NCBI GenBank assembly: GCA_044463125.1
Contig: JBIQMS010000008.1
Location: 1 to 64,000 of the forward strand
DNA from: CAYMZZ01 sp044463125
GTDB lineage: Bacteria; Bacteroidota; Bacteroidia; Chitinophagales; Chitinophagaceae
Length of the DNA stretch: 64,000 bases
Direction: 5' to 3'
Shown here piece after piece: positions 33,620 to 41,082 of the stretch. A program made the translations under genes and the position numbers. Under the pieces are notes generated by a model. The model did no database searches. It saw nothing but the letters and a program-made list of their open reading frames with translations, and was not told the DNA's origin. Position 1 is the first letter of the stretch. Each line of letters opens with the position of its first letter.

Positions 33620-34472
33620 TCTCCAAAGCTTTCAAGCTCAAATCCACACTCTTCGCCTGATGAATCAATGCTCCCACTGACACATAATCCACTCCGGTGC
33701 GGGCATAGTCGGTGATATTATCAAAATTAATACCACCGCTGGCTTCGGTTTCAAAATCTTCCTGTATCAGTTCCAGCGCGGGAATAATTTGTTCAGGTGT
33801 AAAGTTATCGAGCATGATGCGAAATACTTTGCCCCTGCCAACCGCAATTACTTTCTTCACATCTTCGTGGCTGCGGGTTTCCACTTCAATCCGAAGGCCT
33901 GGCTTTTTTTCCTGCACATAGGCCCAGGCTTTTTCGATGGCTTTTTCAATACCACCACAATAATCAATATGATTATCCTTCAGCATGATCATGTCGAAAA
34001 GACCAAAGCGGTGATTGACCCCGCCGCCTATGCGTACGGCTTCTTTTTCGAGAAGACGGAAGTTGGGCGTGGTTTTGCGTGTATCGAGCAGGCGGGTTTT
34101 ATAGCCGTTGAGTTTTTCGGCATACTGACGGGTAAGGCTGGCAATACCGCTCATTCTTTGCATGCAGTTCAGCACCAGTCGTTCGCAACTAAGTATGGTA
34201 TGAATGCGGGCTTCCACTTCAAATGCCTTATCGCCGGCCTGCATGGTTTCTCCATCGTCTTTCCATTTCTGAAAATGGCATTCAGGATCCTTATAGGAAA
34301 ATATGCGGGCGGCTACTTCCACCCCTGCCAATACGCCCGCTTCTTTAATTTTTAGTACGGCCCTGCCGCGTGCATCTGGATCTATGCAGGATAAAGTGGA
34401 ATGATCACCATCGCCCAAATCTTCGCGTAGCGCCTCGTCGATGAGATGCTGTAAAGCAAGATCGAAATTCAT
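33615..34472 (-). CDS. nadC: Nicotinate-nucleotide pyrophosphorylase (carboxylating)
   Basis: A 285-residue quinolinate phosphoribosyltransferase of de novo NAD synthesis. It shows 'EDLGDGDHST' (about 17-26), 'RLLDTRKTTPNFRLLEKEAV' (about 136-155), 'GGGVNHRFGLFDMIMLKDNH' and the C-terminal 'EASGGINFDNI'. It lies between two composite hairpins, so it is probably a single-gene or weakly coupled unit. The stop codon is supplied by the array. With nadE in the same window, two steps of NAD synthesis are close but not in an operon. Confidence 0.95.
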   Translation of the reverse strand: MNFDLALQHLIDEALREDLGDGDHSTLSCIDPDARGRAVLKIKEAGVLAGVEVAARIFSYKDPECHFQKWKDDGETMQAGDKAFEVEARIHTILSCERLVLNCMQRMSGIASLTRQYAEKLNGYKTRLLDTRKTTPNFRLLEKEAVRIGGGVNHRFGLFDMIMLKDNHIDYCGGIEKAIEKAWAYVQEKKPGLRIEVETRSHEDVKKVIAVGRGKVFRIMLDNFTPEQIIPALELIQEDFETEASGGINFDNITDYARTGVDYVSVGALIHQAKSVDLSLKALET

Positions 34473-34490
34473 GGAGCAAAGTAAGGGAAA

Positions 34491-34641
34491 ACCGTATTAC
34501 GTTATACGTATTACGTTATACGTTTTACGTTGGGTTGGGGGTTTAAAAGTTTAGAGTTTAGGGTTTAAGGTTTAATTGTTAAGCTATGAATAGCCTGAAC
34601 CCTTAACCCTACGTAGTACGTAATACGTACTACGTATTACG
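34491..34641. repeat. Composite heptamer hairpin between DUF4783 and nadC
   Basis: The left half has KTACGTT words (34491-34530) and TTTARRG words (34538-34576). A spacer of about 20 bases follows. The right half has CCCTTAA words (about 34598-34610) and an ACGTANT array (34611-34641). The next bases give the TAA stop of the DUF4783 gene at 34642-34644. Confidence 0.87.
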
Positions 34642-35049
34642 TTACTGAATCGCTTGAAACCTTATCTCTTTGACCACATCCTTATTCCCCCTCGCTTTCA
34701 TAAAAACATGGGCTCGGTACTGGCCGGATTTGGTATTGAGGGTGCCTATGCAATATTGGCCACCCGGGGAGTCGCCTTTGTGTTTAAGTTCAAATCCCTT
34801 TACGCCATTATTGGTAAAGAAATCGCGCAGAATCACCTGGGCCTGAGCCTTGCTATAGCTGTTGCTTTTTACCGGCAGGGTGAGTTCCACATTCTCATCT
34901 AAGTATTTCGACAGTTCGTTGGCATTGCCAGCGCGCAGGGCGCCAATAACTCCGTCTATGCCCGATTGATCGGCCACAAAGGAGGAAGCCAGCAGAAAAC
35001 TACTGATCAGCAATGTATAGATACCTGTTTTCATAATATTCAGTTTCAT
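34642..35049 (-). CDS. DUF4783 exported protein
   Basis: A 135-residue exported protein. A signal peptide (to about 25, ASSFVA) precedes a small NTF2-like alpha+beta domain: 'GVIGALRAGNANELSKYLDENVEL' helix region and strand 'GQYCIGTLNTKSGQYRAHVFMK'. The pattern fits DUF4783, a Bacteroidota family of unknown function. The ATG at 35034 (MKTGIYT) is an equally possible start. It is followed by the composite hairpin and then nadC. Confidence 0.82.
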   Translation of the reverse strand: MKLNIMKTGIYTLLISSFLLASSFVADQSGIDGVIGALRAGNANELSKYLDENVELTLPVKSNSYSKAQAQVILRDFFTNNGVKGFELKHKGDSPGGQYCIGTLNTKSGQYRAHVFMKARGNKDVVKEIRFQAIQ

Positions 35050-35252
35050 AGGTGTTGGGGTTCTGGTAATAGGGTACGGATCAAAATCTGTACTAAAATA
35101 ATAAAAACACCCAGTTTTACGCCTTTCGGGGATAATTAAGCGAATGATATGTAGATTTACAGCGTTTTATTACTGGTTATTTTACGAATAGACAACTGAT
35201 AATCTGCGATTTATCCTTTCCGTTGACGCAGTTTGTCGCAAAAAGTGAAAAC

Positions 35253-36782
35253 ATGTCATCCCGAAAAGCGATTCTGATCATTATGGACGGATGGGGACTC
35301 GGCAAAGTTGCATCAGCCGATGCCATCCAGCAGGCACAAACGCCATTTGTTTCCTCCCTATACAAGCAATACCCTCACAGTGAATTGATTACCTGTGGCG
35401 AAGCCGTGGGGCTGCCCGATGGGCAAATGGGTAATTCCGAAGTGGGTCACCTGAACCTGGGTGCGGGGCGTGTGGTGTACCAGGAGCTGCAGCGGATCAA
35501 TGTAGCTGTACGCAGTGGGGAACTGGCGGCCAACCAGCAATTGCTGCGTGCGCTGGATCATGCCAAACTATTGAAGAAGCCTGTTCACCTGATGGGCCTC
35601 GTGAGCGATGGCGGCGTGCATTCCCATATCAAACACCTCATGGCCCTGGTGGATATCTGCAAGGATCGCGGCTTGCAGGATGTAAATATTCATGCTTTCA
35701 CTGATGGGCGCGATTGTGACCCTAAGAGCGGCCTGGGTTTTATCACCCAATTGCAGGCACATCTGAACCAATCGGTGGGCAGAATCGCTACCGTAAGCGG
35801 GAGATACTACTCGATGGACCGCGATAAACGTTGGGAACGCGTGAAACTGGCCTATGACGCACTGGTGCATGGCCAGGGCGAAAAAGCGACCGATGCTATT
35901 GCCGCCATTGAACAGGCTTATGCCAAAAACATTACCGATGAATTCATCCTGCCAACGGTGGTGGTGAATGAAGGCCAGCAACCACTGGCCACTATCAAGG
36001 ATGGCGATGTGGTGATCTGTTTTAATTTCCGCACCGATCGCTGCCGGGAGATTACCGAAGTGCTGACCCAGCGCGATTTCCCCGATTTCGGCATGAAGAA
36101 GTTGTCGTTGGACTATACTACCATGACGCAATATGATCAGACCTATCAAAATGTATCCGTGCTGTTTCATAACGACGACCTGCGGATGACGATAGGAGAA
36201 GTGCTGGAAAAAGCGGGAAAAACGCAGATCCGTATTGCCGAAACGGAAAAATATCCGCACGTAACTTTTTTCTTCAGCGGTGGCCGCGAAAAACCTTTTG
36301 ATGGCGAAACGCGCATTATGATTCCTTCGCCCAAAGTGGCCACTTATGACCTGCAACCGGAAATGAGCGCCATTGAAATGACCGATGCCCTATTGCCCAA
36401 ACTGGAAGAAGGCAAGACCGATTTCGTTTGCCTGAACTATGCCAATGCCGATATGGTGGGGCATACCGGAGTTTTTGCCGCAGCTGTTAAAGCGGTTGAA
36501 ACCGTGGATCAATGCGTGAACCGGGTGGTAACCACGGGCCTCGAAAATGGCTATACCATCTTTCTTACGGCCGATCATGGCAATTCTGATTATATGATCA
36601 ATGAAGATGGCACACCCAACACGGCGCATACCCTGAACCCGGTTCCCTTTTTTGTGATCGACAAAAACTGGCGGGGAAAACTGCGCAATGGCAAGCTGGC
36701 CGATGTAGCACCGACCATTCTGCGCTGGATGGAGCTGGAACTACCGGTGGAAATGACGGGTGAGCAGTTGATGGAAAACTGA
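35253..36782 (+). CDS. gpmI: 2,3-bisphosphoglycerate-independent phosphoglycerate mutase
   Basis: A 509-residue dimanganese glycolytic enzyme that converts 3-phosphoglycerate to 2-phosphoglycerate. The metal ligand Asp12 is in IMDGWG and the catalytic Ser62 in MGNSEVGHLN. 'SDGGVHSH' and 'HAFTDGRD' are in the substrate domain, and 'TADHGNSD' in the metal site at the C-terminal end. The ATG at 35253 is preferred over the TTG ten codons upstream. It is transcribed alone and followed by a weak AT-rich hairpin. Confidence 0.95.
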   Translation: MSSRKAILIIMDGWGLGKVASADAIQQAQTPFVSSLYKQYPHSELITCGEAVGLPDGQMGNSEVGHLNLGAGRVVYQELQRINVAVRSGELAANQQLLRALDHAKLLKKPVHLMGLVSDGGVHSHIKHLMALVDICKDRGLQDVNIHAFTDGRDCDPKSGLGFITQLQAHLNQSVGRIATVSGRYYSMDRDKRWERVKLAYDALVHGQGEKATDAIAAIEQAYAKNITDEFILPTVVVNEGQQPLATIKDGDVVICFNFRTDRCREITEVLTQRDFPDFGMKKLSLDYTTMTQYDQTYQNVSVLFHNDDLRMTIGEVLEKAGKTQIRIAETEKYPHVTFFFSGGREKPFDGETRIMIPSPKVATYDLQPEMSAIEMTDALLPKLEEGKTDFVCLNYANADMVGHTGVFAAAVKAVETVDQCVNRVVTTGLENGYTIFLTADHGNSDYMINEDGTPNTAHTLNPVPFFVIDKNWRGKLRNGKLADVAPTILRWMELELPVEMTGEQLMEN

Positions 36783-36793
36783 ATCAGGCTATT

Positions 36794-36816
36794 CTGAAAA
36801 ATTACCAATTTTTCAG
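36794..36816. terminator. AT-rich hairpin after gpmI
   Basis: CTGAAAAATT, a 3-base loop and AATTTTTCAG form a perfect 10-bp stem 12 bases past the gpmI stop. There is no GC core, so termination would be weak. Confidence 0.4.
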
Positions 36817-36856
36817 TTTGAAATTTGACCTTTTTATTTGAAGCAAGCCGGAACGA

Positions 36857-37096
36857 CTAACAATTCTTGTCAACCCAATCGAATAAATCTGATAAACTAC
36901 AACCTATAGTAAAGCAGCCAGTTTTTAAATGCTGAACGGGAATTTGTTTTTTATTTTTCCAAACGGGTATTGAACGGGGAGAATTTCGCTTTACCCAAAT
37001 ATGATGGGAGCCTTTGCTCCTTCCAGATTCGGAAAATCCATGGTATTCGATAAAACTTATCCAGCATTTTGTATCAAGTGGCCGAACATTTCCCAT
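36857..37096 (-). CDS. hicA: HicA-type mRNA interferase toxin
   Basis: A 79-residue double-stranded-RNA-binding-fold toxin of the HicA/YcfA family. The pattern 'FIEYHGFSESGRSKGSHHIW' carries the catalytic His in GSHH (29-32). 'PRSIPVWKNKKQIPVQHLK' and a final 'SDLFDWVDK' helix complete the fold. It starts seven bases after the hicB stop, which fits a co-transcribed antitoxin-toxin unit. Both genes are AT-richer than the flanks, as expected of a mobile module. Confidence 0.78.
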   Translation of the reverse strand: MGNVRPLDTKCWISFIEYHGFSESGRSKGSHHIWVKRNSPRSIPVWKNKKQIPVQHLKTGCFTIGCSLSDLFDWVDKNC

Positions 37097-37103
37097 AAGG
37101 CAA

Positions 37104-37493
37104 TTAAGCTGTTAGCGCGATCCTCTCTATTGAATTTTCTACCGCATTCATGTCTTTTAACTTTCCATTTATATCCACCTGAAGTGCCGAAAAGTCTTTA
37201 CTCCTGTAACGATGTTTTTTCCAACCGTACTTTTTAAGCTCAGCCGCTATATCATCTTTTTTCATCTTCATCAATCTTTCAAAAAAATCGTTGACAGAGT
37301 GTGAAAACATTTCGATTGCTTCTGTTGGATTTTCCCCATATCCGGAAAGCTCGAGTGTTGGCGCATAAGCTACATAATGACCTGTGTCTTTATCAATAAA
37401 TCGAACAAGCATTATATGGGCTGCTACACTTGATTTTGTAATGTGCAATGTATCCTGCTTACGTGGCTTGGGAGTTATGGTAAATTCAAACAT
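37104..37493 (-). CDS. hicB: HicB-like antitoxin
   Basis: A protein of about 129 residues (137 from a second ATG at 37517). The core 'VRFIDKDTGHYVAYAPTLELSGYGENPTEAIEMFSHSVNDFF' is the partial RNase H fold of HicB antitoxins. The C-terminal tail is basic and has no helix-turn-helix or ribbon-helix-helix that I recognise, so autorepression would need another route. It overlies the 5' side of hicA. The 300 bases upstream (37494-37799) are AT-rich and hold no other gene I can support. Confidence 0.75.
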   Translation of the reverse strand: MFEFTITPKPRKQDTLHITKSSVAAHIMLVRFIDKDTGHYVAYAPTLELSGYGENPTEAIEMFSHSVNDFFERLMKMKKDDIAAELKKYGWKKHRYRSKDFSALQVDINGKLKDMNAVENSIERIALTA

Positions 37494-37799
37494 TGTTTTT
37501 CGGGATTTCTGAAACATTTAATAGAGTAATGCAAAATTCAATCCTTTGTTGTGCAAGATAGCAAAATGTGATTGAAATCAAGATATACTGTAAATCAAAG
37601 ACTTGCACAGCTATTTGGATTATCTCTGCCTTTTATGCAAATCCTTATTTAATACTTTTCGCTGACAACATCTAATTCTTTACTAGAAAAAAATTAGTCC
37701 ATTCATTCATTTCACTGGTGTAGCCAGCCTGCAAATCTTCTCAAAAAAATTTATGGATTATTGAAAATTCTTAGTTTAGACATACTAATGACATTTCCC

Positions 37800-38285
37800 A
37801 TGCTCAAGAAGATCCTGCTTTTTCTGCTATCTGGCCTCCTGATAATTCAGTTTATTCATCCAAAGCGCAACCGTGCCGAGGGAGAACAGCCCTATCGCAT
37901 AGCATCCGCATATGATGTGCCCGCTCCAGTGCAGGAAATTCTGGATAAAGCCTGCAATGATTGCCATAGCAATAACACGCGCTATCCCTGGTACACTAAA
38001 CTGCAGCCCTTCGACTGGTGGATAACCGACCACATTAATAAGGGCAAGAAGGACCTGAACCTGGATGAGTTCACCAACCGGAACCTGCGCTACCAGTACC
38101 ATAAGCTGGAGGAAATCGCGGAACTGGTGAAGGAAGCAGAAATGCCTCTCGACTCCTATACCTGGATTCATAAGGACGCAAAATTGACCGAGACAGAAAA
38201 AACCACCCTCATTTCCTGGGCCGATGGCCTGCGGGCCGGGCTGGAAGCCCGCTATCCCATCGACAGCCTGGTTCGGAAAAGATAG
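37800..38285 (+). CDS. Haem-binding domain protein (CxxCH)
   Basis: A 161-residue exported or membrane-anchored protein. An N-terminal hydrophobic segment (about 5-20) precedes one c-type haem motif, CNDCH (52-56), followed by 'SNNTRYPWYTKLQPFDWW'. This is the pattern of the Haem_bd family, a short cytochrome-like domain with Trp-rich partner strands. The start is either 37800 or the ATG at 37788. It probably acts as a periplasmic electron carrier or sensor; the partner is unknown. It stands alone upstream of the ECF sigma factor. Confidence 0.85.
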   Translation: MLKKILLFLLSGLLIIQFIHPKRNRAEGEQPYRIASAYDVPAPVQEILDKACNDCHSNNTRYPWYTKLQPFDWWITDHINKGKKDLNLDEFTNRNLRYQYHKLEEIAELVKEAEMPLDSYTWIHKDAKLTETEKTTLISWADGLRAGLEARYPIDSLVRKR

Positions 38286-38377
38286 CGGAAAACCCCTTTT
38301 TCTTGCTGAAAAATTACGAAGCCATGCAGCTATCGTAATGAAAATTTGTCTAAATTACAGGCAACCAAACGGGATTT

Positions 38378-38959
38378 ATGACAGAGGAAGCTCTCCTGAA
38401 AGGTTGTTTAAATAACGATCCGTCTGCTCAGCGCGAACTGTACAACCGGTATAGCGCGAAGATGCTGGCTGTTTGTTATCGCTATGCACATAACCGGGAA
38501 GACGCGGAGGATATGCTGCAGGAAGGTTTTATCAAAGTATTCCTGCAAATCCATACGTTCGAAAACCGGGGTGCTTTTGAAGGGTGGATACGACGCATCA
38601 TTGTACACACTTGTATCAATATTCTGAAGAAGAATAAGAAGTTCAATGAAAGTGTGGATATCATACATGCCCATAGCCTGCACGTGCGTGAAGACTCCGT
38701 GTCGTCGATAGTGCAGGCGAAACAGGTGGTAGAATGCATACGCATGCTGCCGATAGGTTACCGGACCGTGCTCAACTTGTATGCGGTGGAAGGTTTTAGT
38801 CACCGGGAAATTGCGGGCATGCTGGAAATAGAAGAAAGTACCAGCCGAAGTCAGTACACCCGGGCGAAAACCATGCTGGAAGATATTCTGATCCGGAAGA
38901 AGATCCTGCAAAAGCCAAAACAAGATATCGATTGGCTCGTAGCCGTCAGCCAACGATAG
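38378..38959 (+). CDS. ECF-type RNA polymerase sigma factor
   Basis: A 193-residue sigma-70 family factor. Region 2 is at about 12-75 ('RELYNRYSAKMLAVCYRYAHNREDAEDMLQEGF') and region 4 at about 115-175 with the helix-turn-helix 'GFSHREIAGMLEIEESTSRS'. The 'EEST..SQ..RAK' end is typical of Bacteroidota ECF factors. The next gene, 26 bases downstream, codes for a single-span protein whose N-terminus resembles anti-sigma partners. No SusC gene adjoins them, so this is not the usual SusC-linked sigma/anti-sigma arrangement. Confidence 0.93.
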   Translation: MTEEALLKGCLNNDPSAQRELYNRYSAKMLAVCYRYAHNREDAEDMLQEGFIKVFLQIHTFENRGAFEGWIRRIIVHTCINILKKNKKFNESVDIIHAHSLHVREDSVSSIVQAKQVVECIRMLPIGYRTVLNLYAVEGFSHREIAGMLEIEESTSRSQYTRAKTMLEDILIRKKILQKPKQDIDWLVAVSQR

Positions 38960-38985
38960 TTCGTATCCTAAATTAGTAACTGGTT

Positions 38986-40410
38986 ATGGAGAGTAATTTC
39001 AGCAACAGGGATTTTGAGCGGTTTGTGCAAAGAAACGCTGACCAGTACAGGATGTTCCCATCCGAAAAGGTTTGGAACCATGTACACAGAACATTGCATA
39101 AGCGCAGAAGGTGGTATGGCATGGGTCTTGCCTTCCTGCTGCTGCTTACTGGCGCGGCTGTTACCATGGTCATGCGCAGCTATCCTGTACTGAAGAAACA
39201 GGGCTTTGCTGTTTCCGACAATACGGTGGAACAGGCTTCTCCCACTACTAAGCCCGGTAAAACCATTGATGACCTTCCTACCGATCTCCGCGACCTGATT
39301 CCTTTTGAAGATGCTGACCAGGTTGCCGCAGAGCAAATTCGCGAGCAATTGCAACCCCTGCCGGCCATCGGAATAGCCATCGCAGAAAACAGCAATGTCA
39401 TGAACGACATGGACGCCAACCAGCTTGCGGCCGTGGACCTCTGGAAGGAAAACAACACACAGGCACCTGCACTCAGCATTGTGAACAGGGATGAGCCCAG
39501 CCTGCCAAAAGTACCGGGGTTGTTGGTAAACATGCAGGATTATCCCCGCCAGGCAGAGTTGGCTTCGCATACCATTAACGAGCCTGTTGACGACCATCCT
39601 TCATCTGATGCCGACAAAACGGAAGATATAGCCTGGAATAAGGCACCCTATACCATTGAAAGTGTACTGAACTCCTATAAGCCTGCGCCTAAACGTGTAA
39701 GCTGGCAATTGTTCTTTACGCCCACTATCAGCTACCGGGCCCTGCGTGCCGATTCCGATTTCGCCAGCTCGCCGGGCGGCCCCCTGCCCTTCCCCTTCGC
39801 CAGCCTGGAAGACGTAAACAAAGCCGTAACGCATAAGCCCGATCTCGGATTTCAACTGGGCCTGATGGGACGTTACCCTGTAAGCAAACGCATCAACCTG
39901 CGTGCGGGATTCCAGTTGAATGTTAACAAATACGACATCAAAGCATTTGCCTACCCGGGTGAAGTGGCGGTGATCAACCTCGATGATCCCAATAGCACCA
40001 CTGTGGCTACCTGGACACGCTACCGCAGCCAGAGCGGTTACAAATCGGATTGGCTGAAAAATTATTATCTCTCCGTATCTGTACCCATTGGAGCCGAGGT
40101 ACAACTCTTTGGCAACAAACATACCAGCGTAGGCATCGCCGGAACCATACAGCCTACTTATGTGGTACGTGACCGCGCTTACCTGATCTCTACCGACTAT
40201 AAGAACTACGCCAAAGTTCCCTGGCTGGTACGTCGGGTGAATATGAGCACAGGCTTTGAAGCTTATGTAAATTATGGCAAAGGCAAAACGCGCTGGCAGG
40301 TGGGCCCACAGGTTCGTTACCAGTTGCTATCGAGTTTCCACAACAAGTACCCCGTTAAGGAATACCTGTTTGATTTTGGTCTGAAACTGGGCGTTACGCT
40401 CAATCCCTGA
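38986..40410 (+). CDS. Anti-sigma-like single-span protein with barrel-like C-terminus
   Basis: A 474-residue protein. The first 50 residues are cytosolic and basic ('FERFVQRNADQYRMFPSEKVWNHVHRTLHKRRR'), as in anti-sigma-like partners of Bacteroidota ECF factors. One membrane helix ('GMGLAFLLLLTGAAVTMV', about 46-63) follows. A low-complexity acidic linker spans about 70-225. The last 240 residues resemble a small outer-membrane beta-barrel (porin-like) with alternating aromatic strands ('YPVSKRINLRAGFQLNVNKYD', 'YYLSVSVPIGAEVQLFG'). It sits 26 bases after the sigma gene. The two parts predict different membranes; see findings. Confidence 0.75.
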   Translation: MESNFSNRDFERFVQRNADQYRMFPSEKVWNHVHRTLHKRRRWYGMGLAFLLLLTGAAVTMVMRSYPVLKKQGFAVSDNTVEQASPTTKPGKTIDDLPTDLRDLIPFEDADQVAAEQIREQLQPLPAIGIAIAENSNVMNDMDANQLAAVDLWKENNTQAPALSIVNRDEPSLPKVPGLLVNMQDYPRQAELASHTINEPVDDHPSSDADKTEDIAWNKAPYTIESVLNSYKPAPKRVSWQLFFTPTISYRALRADSDFASSPGGPLPFPFASLEDVNKAVTHKPDLGFQLGLMGRYPVSKRINLRAGFQLNVNKYDIKAFAYPGEVAVINLDDPNSTTVATWTRYRSQSGYKSDWLKNYYLSVSVPIGAEVQLFGNKHTSVGIAGTIQPTYVVRDRAYLISTDYKNYAKVPWLVRRVNMSTGFEAYVNYGKGKTRWQVGPQVRYQLLSSFHNKYPVKEYLFDFGLKLGVTLNP

Positions 40411-40468
40411 TCAAGTTTTTTCATACACAAGGAAGTACATTCAATAAGAGCCATGCTTTTATTTGATG

Positions 40469-40476
40469 TACTTTTG
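40469..40476 (+). promoter_or_regulatory. -7 box upstream of the lipoprotein-uvrC unit
   Basis: TACTTTTG matches TAnnTTTG. It ends eight bases before the ATG at 40485. The -33 region is not convincing. Confidence 0.35.
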
Positions 40477-40484
40477 CTTTTTGT

Positions 40485-41081
40485 ATGAAACGATTCCCCT
40501 CTATGCGTCATTACCTGTTTAGCACACTGTACCTTATCGCCTTTACCGGCCTGATCGCATCCTGTAAAAACGAGGAAAAGAAGGAAGATTCGCTCTTCCC
40601 CATTTATTCGTTTCTGCAAAGCCAGGTAGCCAGCGCCGACAGCTCCCTTCTCCCGCTCCGGCGTATTGAAATCATCAACGATTCTACCCGCGATACCACC
40701 TATTTTCCGCGCCAGGAGTTTCGCAAGGAAGCCGGAGAATTCCTTGCCCTGCCCGACATTACCCAAAAAGCATTTAAGGGGCGCTATAAAGAAACATCCA
40801 CCTATGATCCAGATCTGAACCGCCTGATTATTTACCAATCTCCCGTGAATCACGAACAGGAATTTATTCAACGTCAGGAATTGCTGGTAGAGCCCAGCAC
40901 AGGTGGTGACAAAATCAGGACGGTGATTGTACAAACGGCCGAGGTAAGCAAGGATAGCTCCATCGAGAAAAGGATGATTTGGAATGTGGACGAAAGCTTC
41001 CAGGTAACCCGTATCCGTCAGTTGCCCGGCCAACCGGAGGAGGTTCGCACCTACCGAGTGGAATGGAATATCAACGAATAA
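40485..41081 (+). CDS. Uncharacterised lipoprotein upstream of uvrC
   Basis: A 198-residue predicted lipoprotein with a lipobox ending at Cys27 (TGLIASC), followed by a Lys/Glu-rich spacer. The mature part is alpha+beta with 'DSTRDTTYFPRQEFRKEAGEF' and a C-terminal beta region ending 'YRVEWNINE'. I do not recognise a family. The stop overlaps closely with uvrC (one base between TAA and ATG), so the two are translated as a unit. An ATG at 40503 is a second possible start. A role in DNA repair is not implied by the sequence. Confidence 0.75.
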   Translation: MKRFPSMRHYLFSTLYLIAFTGLIASCKNEEKKEDSLFPIYSFLQSQVASADSSLLPLRRIEIINDSTRDTTYFPRQEFRKEAGEFLALPDITQKAFKGRYKETSTYDPDLNRLIIYQSPVNHEQEFIQRQELLVEPSTGGDKIRTVIVQTAEVSKDSSIEKRMIWNVDESFQVTRIRQLPGQPEEVRTYRVEWNINE

Positions 41082-41082
41082 G

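Noticed and set aside
35568..36356. 262-codon minus-strand frame
   Set aside because: It is antisense to gpmI and has no recognisable motif.
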